Part shown: piece after piece, positions 33,274 to 40,709 of the stretch
Layout of the letters: the number at the start of each line of letters is the position of its first letter
Numbering within the stretch: position 1 is the first letter of the stretch
DNA from: Streptomyces sp. MBT65
GTDB taxonomy: Bacteria; Actinomycetota; Actinomycetes; Streptomycetales; Streptomycetaceae
Direction: 5' to 3'
DNA: 45,527 nt
Assembly (NCBI RefSeq): GCF_016612545.1
Contig: NZ_JAENRY010000029.1
Coordinates: forward strand, 1 to 45,527
Notes under the pieces: generated by a model
The model's input: the letters and a program-made list of their open reading frames with translations, nothing else
Told to the model about the DNA's origin: nothing
The model's database searches: none
Made by a program: the position numbers and the translations under genes

Positions 33274-33375
33274 GTCTTCTCTCCCCTGGCTGTGACGACG
33301 TGCGTGCTGTCCCGGGCCCGCACAGGCGCCGCGCTGCGGCACGCCTGGGGGAAGCGGCCCCGGGGACGTCGCTCT

Positions 33376-33405
33376 AGTTTGCTAGACCAAACGGTACATT
33401 AAAGC
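33376..33405. promoter_or_regulatory. Putative TetR operator B (between TetR and E1 genes)
   Basis: TAGACCAAACGGTACA (33383-33398) with flanking GTTTGC and TTAAAG aligns with operator A at 22 of 30 positions. It ends about ten bases before the E1 ATG at 33415, so bound protein would block transcription or initiation, and it faces the tetR gene, fitting autoregulation. Confidence 0.6.
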
Positions 33406-33414
33406 GAGGACCGT

Positions 33415-35403
33415 ATGACTCAGGCATCGCACCACATCGGCACCGACCCCGGCACCGCGGGGACCGACCTGCTCCTGGAGATGTACCGCCGGATGCGCCG
33501 CATCCGCCGCTTCGAGGAGCGGGCCTCCGACCTCTACAAGGCGACGGAGATCCCGGGCTTCCTGCATCTGTCGATCGGCCAGGAGGCGAGCGCCGTCGGC
33601 GCCTGCTGGCCGCTGGGCCCGCGCGACGGCATCACCTCCACCCACCGCGGCCACGGCCATGTGCTGGCGAAGGGCCTGGACTCGGCGTCGATGATGGCCG
33701 AGCTGATGGGCAAGGACGCGGGCACCTGCCACGGCCGCGGCGGCTCGATGCACATCGCGGACCCCGGCCTCGGGATCTACGGCGCGAACGGCATCGTCGG
33801 CGCGGGCCTCCCGATCGCCGCCGGGGTCGCCACGGCCGCGAAACTCCGGGCGGCCGGTGACGTGGTGGTGGCGTTCTTCGGGGACGGGGCGGTGGCACAG
33901 GGCATGTTCCACGAGGCGGTGAACCTGGCCGCCGTATGGGATCTGCCGGTCGTCTTCCTCTGTGAGAACAACCACTACTCCGAGTTCTCCCCGGAGTCCG
34001 AGCAGCACCGCGCCCCGCTCTCCGCGCGCGCCGCCGGGTACGGCATCGAGTACCAACACGTGGACGGCAACGACGTGTTGGCGGTGGCGCAGACCATGAC
34101 CGGGCTGGTCGCGCGGCTGCGCGCGGGCGGCGGTCCGGTCCTGCTCGAAGCCGAGACCTACCGCTGGCACGGCCACTACGAGGGCGACCCCGAGCGCTAC
34201 CGCCCCGCCGAGGAGGTCGCCGCCGCCAAGGAACGCGACCCGCTGCTGATCGCCCGCCGGCAGCTGGACAAGGCGGCGGCCGACGCCGTGGACGAGGAGA
34301 TCGACAAGGAGATCGAGGCGGCGATCGACTGGGCGAGGAGCCTGCCGGAGCCGGCCCCCGAGACCCTGCACGACTATGTCTCGGCCCCCCGCCTCGCCGT
34401 CGCCGAGCCCGCGCCGCTCCCGGCCGACGCGGAGATCTTCCGGTCCATGGACGCCGTACGACTGGCTCTGGAGCATGAACTGACCGCCGATCCGAGCGTG
34501 TTCGTCGCCGGCATCGACGTCGGCGCGGGCGGCAACGTCTTCGGACTCACCCGCGGACTCGCGCAGGCCTTCCCCGGCCGGGTGCGGGACACGCCGATCA
34601 GCGAGAGCGCCATCGTCGGTACGGCGGTGGGGGCGGCCATGGCCGGGATGAAGCCGGTGGTCGAGATCATGTACATGGACTTCATCGGGGTCTGCCTCGA
34701 CATGCTCCTCAACCAGGCCGCCAAACTCCGCTTCATGACCGGCGGCCGGGCCTCCATGCCCCTGGTCGTCCGTACCCAGTTCGGCGCGGGCCGCTCCTCG
34801 GGCAGCCAGCACTCGCAGAGCCTGGAGGCCATCCTCGCGCACATCCCCGGGCTGACGGTCGTGATGCCCTCCAACCCGGCTGACACGTATGGCCTGTTGC
34901 GCGCCGCGATCCAGGACCCGAACCCGGTGGTCTTCGTCGAGAACCGTCTCCAGTACGGCCTCAAGGGCCCCAAGCCCCCGGCCGACCACCTGATCCCGCT
35001 CGGCAAGGCGAAGGTGATCCGCGAGGGCACCGACCTCACGCTCGTCTCCTGGTCGCGGATGGTCCAAGATGCCCTGGCGGCGGCCGAGTTGCTCGCCGGG
35101 GAGGGCATCAGCGTCGAGGTGATCGACCTGCGCACCATCGCCCCGCTGGACCGCGAGACGGTCCTCGCCTCCCTCGCCAAGACCAACCGCCTGGTCATCG
35201 CACACGAGGCGGTACGCGACTTCGGCGTCGGCGCCGAACTCTCCGCGATGGCCGTCGACGAGGGCTTCTGGCACCTGGACGCCCCGGTCACCCGCGTCGC
35301 CCCACCGTCCGTCCCGGCGCCCTACGCCCCCTCGTTGGAGCGCGTCTGGCTGCCGTCACGGGACACGATCGCTGACACGGTGCGCAGGATCGCCGCGGTC
35401 TGA
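33415..35403 (+). CDS. Fused E1 alpha-beta subunit of a 2-oxoacid/acetoin-type dehydrogenase (ThDP-dependent)
   Basis: This 662-residue protein combines both E1 subunits. The alpha-like half (about 20-320) has the thiamin diphosphate motif FFGDGAVAQGMFHEAVNLA and LCENNHYSEF plus GRGGSMHIAD; the beta-like half (about 345-662) has the transketolase Pyr domain (IVGTAVGAAMAGMKPVVEIMYMDF) and a C-terminal transketolase domain (DLRTIAPLDRETV). It would decarboxylate a 2-oxoacid, or cleave acetoin or an alpha-diketone, and pass the acyl unit to a lipoyl E2. No E2 or E3 gene is in the window. ATG 33415 has CGAGGA just upstream. A strong terminator follows it. The fusion is normal for one actinobacterial branch. 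Confidence 0.9.
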   Translation: MTQASHHIGTDPGTAGTDLLLEMYRRMRRIRRFEERASDLYKATEIPGFLHLSIGQEASAVGACWPLGPRDGITSTHRGHGHVLAKGLDSASMMAELMGKDAGTCHGRGGSMHIADPGLGIYGANGIVGAGLPIAAGVATAAKLRAAGDVVVAFFGDGAVAQGMFHEAVNLAAVWDLPVVFLCENNHYSEFSPESEQHRAPLSARAAGYGIEYQHVDGNDVLAVAQTMTGLVARLRAGGGPVLLEAETYRWHGHYEGDPERYRPAEEVAAAKERDPLLIARRQLDKAAADAVDEEIDKEIEAAIDWARSLPEPAPETLHDYVSAPRLAVAEPAPLPADAEIFRSMDAVRLALEHELTADPSVFVAGIDVGAGGNVFGLTRGLAQAFPGRVRDTPISESAIVGTAVGAAMAGMKPVVEIMYMDFIGVCLDMLLNQAAKLRFMTGGRASMPLVVRTQFGAGRSSGSQHSQSLEAILAHIPGLTVVMPSNPADTYGLLRAAIQDPNPVVFVENRLQYGLKGPKPPADHLIPLGKAKVIREGTDLTLVSWSRMVQDALAAAELLAGEGISVEVIDLRTIAPLDRETVLASLAKTNRLVIAHEAVRDFGVGAELSAMAVDEGFWHLDAPVTRVAPPSVPAPYAPSLERVWLPSRDTIADTVRRIAAV

Positions 35404-35423
35404 TCCGGGATCCGAGCGGTTCC

Positions 35424-35468
35424 ACGACGGGAAGGGCCCCCAGAGATTCTGGGGGCCCTTCCCGTCGT
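35424..35468. terminator. Hairpin terminator, perfect 20-bp stem
   Basis: ACGACGGGAAGGGCCCCCAG (35424-35443) and CTGGGGGCCCTTCCCGTCGT (35449-35468) are exact complements with a five-base loop AGATT. It separates the convergent E1 and cyclase-family genes and can terminate both. Confidence 0.92.
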
Positions 35469-35484
35469 AGCGGCTGTCAGGCGG

Positions 35485-36534
35485 TCAGACGGTCGCGACC
35501 GGTGTCAGCGGACTGCCCTGGGTGCCGGGCAGGTTGAGCGGGGGCGCGGTGAGCAGGAAGCGGCTGCGGTCGTGCTCGCGGAGCCAGGCCGCCAGCTTCT
35601 CCAGGTACCACAACTCGCCCAGGGGAACGCCCAGTTTGAAGAGGCAGAGGTTGTGGATCGGGAGCAGCGAGTGCGGGGTGTTGTCCTCGGGGCCGACGCC
35701 GACGCCCTCGACGGCGTAGTTGTCCGAGATCAGCGCCGAGATCTGCGAGTCGGCGATCCACTCCAGCAGCGCCGGGTCGAACGCGTCCAGGTAGGAGGCC
35801 GTGGTGTGGATGCCCACGGGGTCCGGGTTCTTGCCCCAGCCGAGGACCGCGGTGTCGAAGCCGGTGTGCAGGAGGAGCATGTCGCCGGGTTCGACGACGA
35901 TGTTGTCCGCGGCCATGATCTCCTGGAGCGTCTTCAGGTTGACCGGCTGCCAGGTGTTGCCCAGGTGGTGGGCGAGGTCGACCAGGACGCCCCGGCCCTG
36001 GACCCCGTGCTCCGCCATGTGCTCCAGGCCCAAGTGGCGGGCGAAGCCGAGGGTGCCGCTGCCGTCGCCCTTGGCGTCCTCCTGCGGTCCGACGATGTCG
36101 GTGTCCGCGCGGTAGCCGTTGTAGTAGACGGCCTCCTCGACGCCGTCGCCGTCGGCGTCGAACTCCTGGCCCTGGTGGGCGAGCGCGTCCCACTGGGTCG
36201 AGTACTGGAGCCAGAGGGTCACCACGTCGTCGGACCAGACGTCCCTGAGGTGCGGCGAGAAGTGCTCGCGCGCCTTGATGTTGTAGAAGACGTCCTGCTT
36301 GTGTTCCAGGTCCTCGGTGGGCCGCAGGATCGGAGGGTAGCGCCGCTGGTTCAGCTCGCTCCCGCCCGGATAGTCGAGCGGCAGGCTCAGGCTGAAGCTG
36401 ATCCCGTGCTCGACCTCGCGGACCCCCTGGAGCACCTTCTCGGGGGTGAGCAGGTTGATCCGGCCCAGTTCGTCGTCCTCGCCCCAATCGCCCCACGTAG
36501 AGCCCGGCGGACGCTGCTTCCAACGCTTCGTCAT
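35485..36534 (-). CDS. Cyclase family hydrolase (kynurenine formamidase-like fold)
   Basis: This 349-residue protein belongs to the Cyclase/KynB family of metal-dependent amidases and lactone/ester-type hydrolases. It has WGDWGEDDELGRINLLTPEKV at the front, LQYSTQWDALAH in place of the usual HxGTHxDxxxH metal motif, YYNGYRADTD, GRGVLVDLAHHLG and GDMLLLHTGFD. The subgroup with TQWD is common in actinobacteria, so the change is family-typical rather than a defect. ATG 36534 has AAGGAGG seven bases upstream and is preferred to GTG 36540. It is divergent from the NTF2-like pair. After a Baeyer-Villiger step, opening of a lactone or related ring would be a reasonable role; this is inference. Confidence 0.85.
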   Translation of the reverse strand: MTKRWKQRPPGSTWGDWGEDDELGRINLLTPEKVLQGVREVEHGISFSLSLPLDYPGGSELNQRRYPPILRPTEDLEHKQDVFYNIKAREHFSPHLRDVWSDDVVTLWLQYSTQWDALAHQGQEFDADGDGVEEAVYYNGYRADTDIVGPQEDAKGDGSGTLGFARHLGLEHMAEHGVQGRGVLVDLAHHLGNTWQPVNLKTLQEIMAADNIVVEPGDMLLLHTGFDTAVLGWGKNPDPVGIHTTASYLDAFDPALLEWIADSQISALISDNYAVEGVGVGPEDNTPHSLLPIHNLCLFKLGVPLGELWYLEKLAAWLREHDRSRFLLTAPPLNLPGTQGSPLTPVATV

Positions 36535-36590
36535 GATCACGCCTCCTTCGGCGACAGTCCCCGTTGACCAGCCGCCCGCATGTTATTTGT

Positions 36591-36610
36591 GATTGTACCG
36601 ATCGGTCAAC
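36591..36610. promoter_or_regulatory. Putative operator C (between cyclase-family and NTF2-like genes)
   Basis: GATTGTACCGATCGGTCAAC contains the perfect palindrome ACCGATCGGT. The region before the carboxymuconolactone-decarboxylase-like gene begins with the same GATTGTACCGA (39403). On the minus strand TTGACC followed after 18 bases by TAACAT could be the cyclase promoter, with this site covering its spacer. Confidence 0.55.
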
Positions 36611-36653
36611 GAATCCGACGCACCCCCCTCCCTTTATCTTCGACTCATCAATA

Positions 36654-36668
36654 GACTGAGTGGTCGAA
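36654..36668. promoter_or_regulatory. Putative operator C2 before the NTF2-like genes
   Basis: GACTGAGTGGTCGAA matches the minus strand of the 39298-39312 site (GACCGACTGGTCGAA) at 13 of 15 bases. It lies 24 bp upstream of the first NTF2-like start. Confidence 0.45.
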
Positions 36669-36691
36669 ACACCCTGACCTTGGAGCGAAGA

Positions 36692-37090
36692 ATGAGCGAA
36701 TCCACACAGGCGTGGGTCGTGGCGGGCGTACGGGCCGTACTCGGCGCGCACACCCAGGCCCAGGACGCCGGCCGCACCGACGAGATCGTCGCGCTGTACA
36801 CGCCCGACGCCGTCCTGGAGATACCGGGCCTGGACCCGGTCGAGGGGCGCGACGCGATCCACGCGGCCTTCAAGGGATGGGAGCCGGTCCAGCCGCAGCT
36901 CCACCTGGTGACCAACACCGTCGTCACGTCCACGGGCGAGGACGAGGCCCGCGCGCTGAGCGACGTGGCCTTCCTCCAGCGCGGCGAGGCGGGCTGGGCG
37001 ATCGGCGTGGTCGGGCACTACGACGACACCCTGCGCCGCCAGGACGGCAGCTGGCTGCTGCACCGCAGGAAGACGACCTACCAGGCGTAA
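36692..37090 (+). CDS. NTF2-like / SnoaL-like protein, copy 1
   Basis: This 132-residue single-domain protein has the cone-shaped NTF2 fold used by ketosteroid isomerase, limonene epoxide hydrolase and polyketide cyclases. Typical segments are DEIVALYTPDAVLEIPG, VEGRDAIHAAFKGW and strand-rich VGHYDDTLRRQDGSWLLHRRK. The pocket function is not readable. Possible roles here are double-bond isomerisation, epoxide hydration or a binding accessory. ATG 36692 follows TTGGAGCG. The next gene encodes a paralog of identical length, and the sequence GACCTTGGAG before each start is duplicated too, so the pair arose by tandem duplication including the leader. Confidence 0.85.
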   Translation: MSESTQAWVVAGVRAVLGAHTQAQDAGRTDEIVALYTPDAVLEIPGLDPVEGRDAIHAAFKGWEPVQPQLHLVTNTVVTSTGEDEARALSDVAFLQRGEAGWAIGVVGHYDDTLRRQDGSWLLHRRKTTYQA

Positions 37091-37137
37091 CGGCCTTCCC
37101 CCTCAGCCCACTTGAGCCTTCTCGACCTTGGAGTGAG

Positions 37138-37536
37138 ATGACCACATCGATCGACGCGTCCGTCACGGCGGCCGTCCAGACCGCCATCGCCGCCTACGCG
37201 CAAGCCCTGGACGCCGGAAAGGCCGACGAGATCGCCGACCTCTACACCCCCGACGGCGTCGCCGAGATCGTCGGCATGGCCAAGTTCGAGGGCCGCGAGG
37301 CGATCCGGCAGGGCTTCGGCGGATTCACGCCCCAGGCACCGCAGTTGCACCTGATCGCCAACACCGTCGTCACCTCCGCCACCGAGGACGAGGCGAGGGC
37401 CACCAGCAACCTGGCGTTCTTCGCGCGCGGCGAGGCGGGCTGGACCGTACAGATGGTCGGGCGCTACGACGACGTCCTGCGCCGGCACGACGGCGCGTGG
37501 CTGTTCCAGCACCGGGTCACGACCTTCGCGGAGTAG
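37138..37536 (+). CDS. NTF2-like / SnoaL-like protein, copy 2
   Basis: This paralog has the same 132-residue length as copy 1, and the two align without gaps: AQALDAGKADEIADLYTPDGV against AQ..DAGRTDEIVALYTPDAV, PQLHLIANTVVTSATEDEARA against PQLHLVTNTVVTSTGEDEARA, and RRHDGAWLFQHR against RRQDGSWLLHRR. ATG 37138 has TTGGAGTG upstream. Differences concentrate between residues 40 and 65, which in this fold line the pocket, so the copies may have different ligands or form a heteromer. A 20-bp stem terminator lies after it. Confidence 0.85.
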   Translation: MTTSIDASVTAAVQTAIAAYAQALDAGKADEIADLYTPDGVAEIVGMAKFEGREAIRQGFGGFTPQAPQLHLIANTVVTSATEDEARATSNLAFFARGEAGWTVQMVGRYDDVLRRHDGAWLFQHRVTTFAE

Positions 37537-37549
37537 ACCTCGGCGGAGC

Positions 37550-37596
37550 CCCGGACGCCCGTGCCGCCCACGTCCAGGGCGGCACGGGCGTCCGGG
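37550..37596. terminator. Hairpin terminator, perfect 20-bp stem
   Basis: CCCGGACGCCCGTGCCGCCC (37550-37569) and GGGCGGCACGGGCGTCCGGG (37577-37596) are exact complements around ACGTCCA. It separates the NTF2-like pair from the convergent monooxygenase gene. Confidence 0.9.
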
Positions 37597-37615
37597 CGTT
37601 CGGACATCCCGGTGT

Positions 37616-39244
37616 TCAGGCGTCCGGGGTCTCGGCCTTGGTCAGCACGAAGGTCGGGAACTCGTTCTGCTTGACGGTGTTGATGGCCTCCTGGAGCGCC
37701 CACCGGCCCGTCGGGTTGAGGAGCTGCTTGACCGGCTTGCCGGGGATGTTGCCGCCGTAGAAGTAGCTGCTCTCCAGGAAGGAGGACATCTTGCTGTTGT
37801 TCATGCTGTCCGTCCACTCCTCCTCGGCGGCCTCGGTGACCTCGACGACGTCGTAGCCGTGGTCGCGCGCATGGACGATGGCGTCGGTGATGATCTCCAC
37901 CTGGTCGCCGGCGTAGCGCGGGTTGTTGCCGGTCGCGCCGTGCGGGCCGCCGGGGAAGAAGAAGTTGGGGAAGCCGGCCGTCGCGACACCGAGGTAGGTG
38001 CGCGGGCCGTCCGCCCAGTAGTCCTTCAGCAGGAGGCCCTGACGGCCTTGTACGCCGAGCCTGTTGAGGGCGCCGGTGCCGAAGTCGTAGCCGGTGGCCC
38101 AAATGATGATGTCGAACTCCTCGACACCGTCGGCGGTTTCGATGCCGTCCTCGGTGATGCGGGTGATCGGCGTCGTGTTGATGTCGACGAGGGAGACGTT
38201 CGGCTTGTTGTACGTCTCGTAGTAGCCGGTGCCGAAGGGGGGCCGGCGGCCGCCGTAGCCATGCCCCTTGGGGATCAACTTGTCGGCGGTCTCGGGGTCC
38301 TTGACGATGCTGCGGATCTTGTCGGCCATGAACGCGCACCACTCCGCGTTGACGGTCTCGTTCGACAGCATGTCCATGTAGTGCTCGGTGAGCTTGGTGA
38401 AGCCCGGGCCGTTCCACCGCTCCTCGTAGAACGCCTGGCGGTCCTCGGGGCTGTCGTCGAGGCCGGAGCGCATGACGATCTGGTGCAGGAAGCCGCTGGG
38501 TGACGTGTTCAACGTGTCCCTGATGGACTCGTAGTTGGCCTTCAGCTCGACCTGTTCCTCGGGTGTGATCGGCGCGTTGTTGAGCGGGGTGAGCCAGTCC
38601 GCGTCCTTCTGATACACCGTCAGCTGTGCTACGTCGTCGGCGATCGCGGAGATGATCTGCACCCCGCTGGAGCCGGTGCCGATCTGGGCGACCCGCTTGC
38701 CGGTGAAGTCGATGGGGGTCTTCGGCCAGCGCGAGGTGTGGTGCTGCTCGCCGCGGAAGTCCTCGCGGCCGGGGATGTTCGGGATGAACGGCACGGAGAG
38801 GTTGCCGGTGGCGGCGACGACGTAGCGGGCCCGGACCTCGGTGCCGTCGCTGCCCCGGACGGTCCAGGTGCCGGAGGGCTCGTCGAAGACGGCCGAGGTG
38901 ACCTTGACGCCGGTGCGGATGTCGCGCCGCAGGTCGAACCTGTCGACGACGTGGTTGAAGTAGCGCTCGATCTCGGGCTGGCCCGCGAACCGCTCCGACC
39001 ACTCCCACTCCTCCCACAACTCCTTGGAGAACAGGTAGCCGTAGGTGTAGCTCTCCGAGTCGAAGCGCGCCTCGGGGTAGCGGTTCCAGTACCAGGTGCC
39101 GCCCACACCCGTGCCCGCTTCGAGGAGCCGCACCGAGAAGCCCGCCTCGCGGGCGGTGTACAGCTGGTAGATGCCGGTGACGCCGGCCCCGATGACGAGG
39201 ACGTCGACCCGGTCCTGGACCGCCGGCTTCGAAGTTTCGCTCAT
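37616..39244 (-). CDS. Baeyer-Villiger monooxygenase (type I, FAD/NADPH)
   Basis: This 542-residue flavoprotein inserts an oxygen atom beside a ketone to give an ester or lactone. It has the FAD motif VIGAGVTGIYQLY, the NADPH motif QIGTGSSGVQ, and between them the type I fingerprint FxGxxxHxxxWP as FRGEQHHTSRWP (residues 163-174). Further conserved parts are GGTWYWNRYPEARFDSES and IIWATGYDFGTGAL. These place it with cyclohexanone/cyclopentadecanone-type enzymes. ATG 39244 has GGAG just upstream. It is divergent from the carboxymuconolactone-decarboxylase-like gene across a region with two operator-like sites. In the cluster it would act on a ketone made by P450 hydroxylation plus SDR oxidation; the actual ketone is unknown. 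Confidence 0.95.
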   Translation of the reverse strand: MSETSKPAVQDRVDVLVIGAGVTGIYQLYTAREAGFSVRLLEAGTGVGGTWYWNRYPEARFDSESYTYGYLFSKELWEEWEWSERFAGQPEIERYFNHVVDRFDLRRDIRTGVKVTSAVFDEPSGTWTVRGSDGTEVRARYVVAATGNLSVPFIPNIPGREDFRGEQHHTSRWPKTPIDFTGKRVAQIGTGSSGVQIISAIADDVAQLTVYQKDADWLTPLNNAPITPEEQVELKANYESIRDTLNTSPSGFLHQIVMRSGLDDSPEDRQAFYEERWNGPGFTKLTEHYMDMLSNETVNAEWCAFMADKIRSIVKDPETADKLIPKGHGYGGRRPPFGTGYYETYNKPNVSLVDINTTPITRITEDGIETADGVEEFDIIIWATGYDFGTGALNRLGVQGRQGLLLKDYWADGPRTYLGVATAGFPNFFFPGGPHGATGNNPRYAGDQVEIITDAIVHARDHGYDVVEVTEAAEEEWTDSMNNSKMSSFLESSYFYGGNIPGKPVKQLLNPTGRWALQEAINTVKQNEFPTFVLTKAETPDA

Positions 39245-39297
39245 TTGCGCTCCATGGTGACTGGGGCTGCGGCTCCCACATGAGCCTGGTTTGATAG

Positions 39298-39315
39298 TTC
39301 GACCAGTCGGTCGAA
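39298..39315. promoter_or_regulatory. Putative operator D, perfect 7+7 palindrome upstream of the BVMO gene
   Basis: TTCGACC (39298-39304) and GGTCGAA (39309-39315) are exact complements around AGTC. The site is 53 bp upstream of the monooxygenase start and resembles the 36654-36668 sequence at 13 of 15 bases on the minus strand. Confidence 0.6.
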
Positions 39316-39402
39316 TATTCAGACCGAGAGTAGATGAGGGGCTGGGCCCGATCAATGGCGATGACGGAGAGAGCTGGGACCAGCCATATCCGTTCAGGCA
39401 TT

Positions 39403-39427
39403 GATTGTACCGACCGTTTGATCTAAC
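39403..39427. promoter_or_regulatory. Putative operator E and promoter before the rightward oxidative operon
   Basis: GATTGTACCGACCGTTTGATC shares GATTGTACCGA and CG with operator C (36591). It also contains, on the minus strand, TAGATCAAACGGT, like TAGACCAAACGGT of operator B. A possible promoter TTGATT (39401-39406), 17 bases, then TAACTT (39424-39429) would be covered by a bound repressor. Confidence 0.5.
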
Positions 39428-39470
39428 TTTCGTTTGGGACGAATGCAATCGCCTGCACCGGGAGTCGCGC

Positions 39471-39866
39471 ATGAGCGCCGAAGACGTCAAGGAAACCACC
39501 GATCTGCGCGTCGCGGGGCTCAAAGCCCTGCGGGCCGCGCTGCCCGGGGTGGTTCCCGCGGAGGGTGATCTCGACATGCGGGACGGCAAGTTCGGCGAGG
39601 ATCTCGTCGAGATCGGCCTGTCCACCGTGTGGGGCGCGCTGTGGGGCCGCGAGGGTCTCGCCCCGCGCGACCGCAGCCTCGTCACCCTCGGGATCCTGAT
39701 CGCGCTCGGCGCCGAGACCGAGCTGAAGACCCATGTCCGGGTCGCCCTGACCAACGGGGTGACCAGGGACGAGCTGGCCGAGGTCATCTACCACTCCGCC
39801 GGGTACACCGGCTTCCCCAAGGCCGTGGCCGCCCGTACCGCGGCCCGCGAGGCCCTGGGCGAATAG
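39471..39866 (+). CDS. Carboxymuconolactone decarboxylase family protein
   Basis: This 131-residue helical protein matches the CMD family: LDMRDGKFGEDLVEIGLSTVWGALWGREGLAPRDRSLVTL, then ALGAETELKTHVRVALTNGVTRDEL and IYHSAGYTGFPKAVAA. The order and length fit gamma-carboxymuconolactone decarboxylase (PcaC), but no other beta-ketoadipate genes are here and the CxxC of the AhpD branch is absent. It could catalyse a decarboxylation or lactone-related step in the pathway. ATG 39471 follows GGGAG. It is first in the rightward CMD, SDR, ferredoxin reductase, ferredoxin, P450, SDR run. Confidence 0.85.
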   Translation: MSAEDVKETTDLRVAGLKALRAALPGVVPAEGDLDMRDGKFGEDLVEIGLSTVWGALWGREGLAPRDRSLVTLGILIALGAETELKTHVRVALTNGVTRDELAEVIYHSAGYTGFPKAVAARTAAREALGE

Positions 39867-39924
39867 CCGTCCGAACCACCGGTGTCCGTACGTCGGCACC
39901 GCGCACGAGCGCAAGGGAGCGCAC

Positions 39925-40665
39925 ATGTCACTGCAGGGAAAGGTCGCGGTCGTCACCGGCGGCGGCCGGGGCATCGGCCAGGCGATCGCCAAGGTGCTCG
40001 CGGCCAGGGGCGCCGCGGTCGCGGTGTGGGACCTGAACAGCGAGGGCGCCGAGAAGACCGCGGCGGCCATCCAGGAGGCGGGCGGCACGGCGATCGCCGT
40101 CTCCGGCGACGCGGCCGAGGCCGGCGCCGTCGCACGGGCGGCCGCCCGCACCCGCGAGGAGCTGGGCCCGGTCACGATCCTCGTGAACAACGCGGGCATC
40201 ACCGCCTACGAGCCGTTCACCAGCATCTCCGAGGCGTCCTGGGACCGCATGATCGGGATCAACCTCAAGGGCCCGTTCCTGGTCACCAAGGAGATCGTGC
40301 CCGACATGCTCGCGGCGGGCTGGGGCCGGATCGTCAACATCTCCTCGTCCTCCACCCAGACCGGCGCACCCGCCATGGCCCACTACGTGTCCTCCAAGGG
40401 CGGCGTCATCGGCCTCACCCGGGCACTCGCGATCGAGTACATCGAGAAGGGCATCACGGTCAACCACGTGCCGCCCGGCTTCATCGACACCCCGCTGGTC
40501 CGCCAGGGCCCCGTCGACGTGGAGGCGGCCGCCGCCACCATGCCGATGAAGCGCGCCGGACAGCCGGAGGACGTCGCCTACGCGGTGGCCTACCTCGCCT
40601 CCGAGGAAGCGTCCTACGTCACCGGCCAGACCCTCAGCACCAACGGCGGACGCTACCTCGTGTGA
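39925..40665 (+). CDS. Short-chain dehydrogenase/reductase (FabG-like)
   Basis: This 246-residue classical SDR has TGGGRGIGQ (cofactor), NNAG, catalytic Ser in ISSSSTQTG and the YVSSK motif, ending YVTGQTLSTNGG. It should oxidise or reduce a hydroxyl/keto group with NAD(P). ATG 39925 follows AAGGGAG. It lies 58 bp after the CMD-family gene and 44 bp before the ferredoxin reductase gene, in the P450 operon. The simplest role is oxidising the alcohol formed by the P450 to the ketone used by the Baeyer-Villiger enzyme. Confidence 0.92.
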   Translation: MSLQGKVAVVTGGGRGIGQAIAKVLAARGAAVAVWDLNSEGAEKTAAAIQEAGGTAIAVSGDAAEAGAVARAAARTREELGPVTILVNNAGITAYEPFTSISEASWDRMIGINLKGPFLVTKEIVPDMLAAGWGRIVNISSSSTQTGAPAMAHYVSSKGGVIGLTRALAIEYIEKGITVNHVPPGFIDTPLVRQGPVDVEAAAATMPMKRAGQPEDVAYAVAYLASEEASYVTGQTLSTNGGRYLV

Positions 40666-40709
40666 GCACCCGCAAAGTACATCGCGACGACGCTGCAACG
40701 GAGCAGAAC

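Noticed and set aside
33382..35274. Minus-strand frame of 630 codons opposite the E1 gene
   Set aside because: Antisense shadow; the plus strand has clear ThDP motifs and a ribosome site.
29298..39315. Every ACC-N4-GGT dyad in the cluster as an operator
   Set aside because: This 6-base core is expected by chance about ten times in 45 kb of high-GC DNA; only sites with longer shared flanks were taken seriously.
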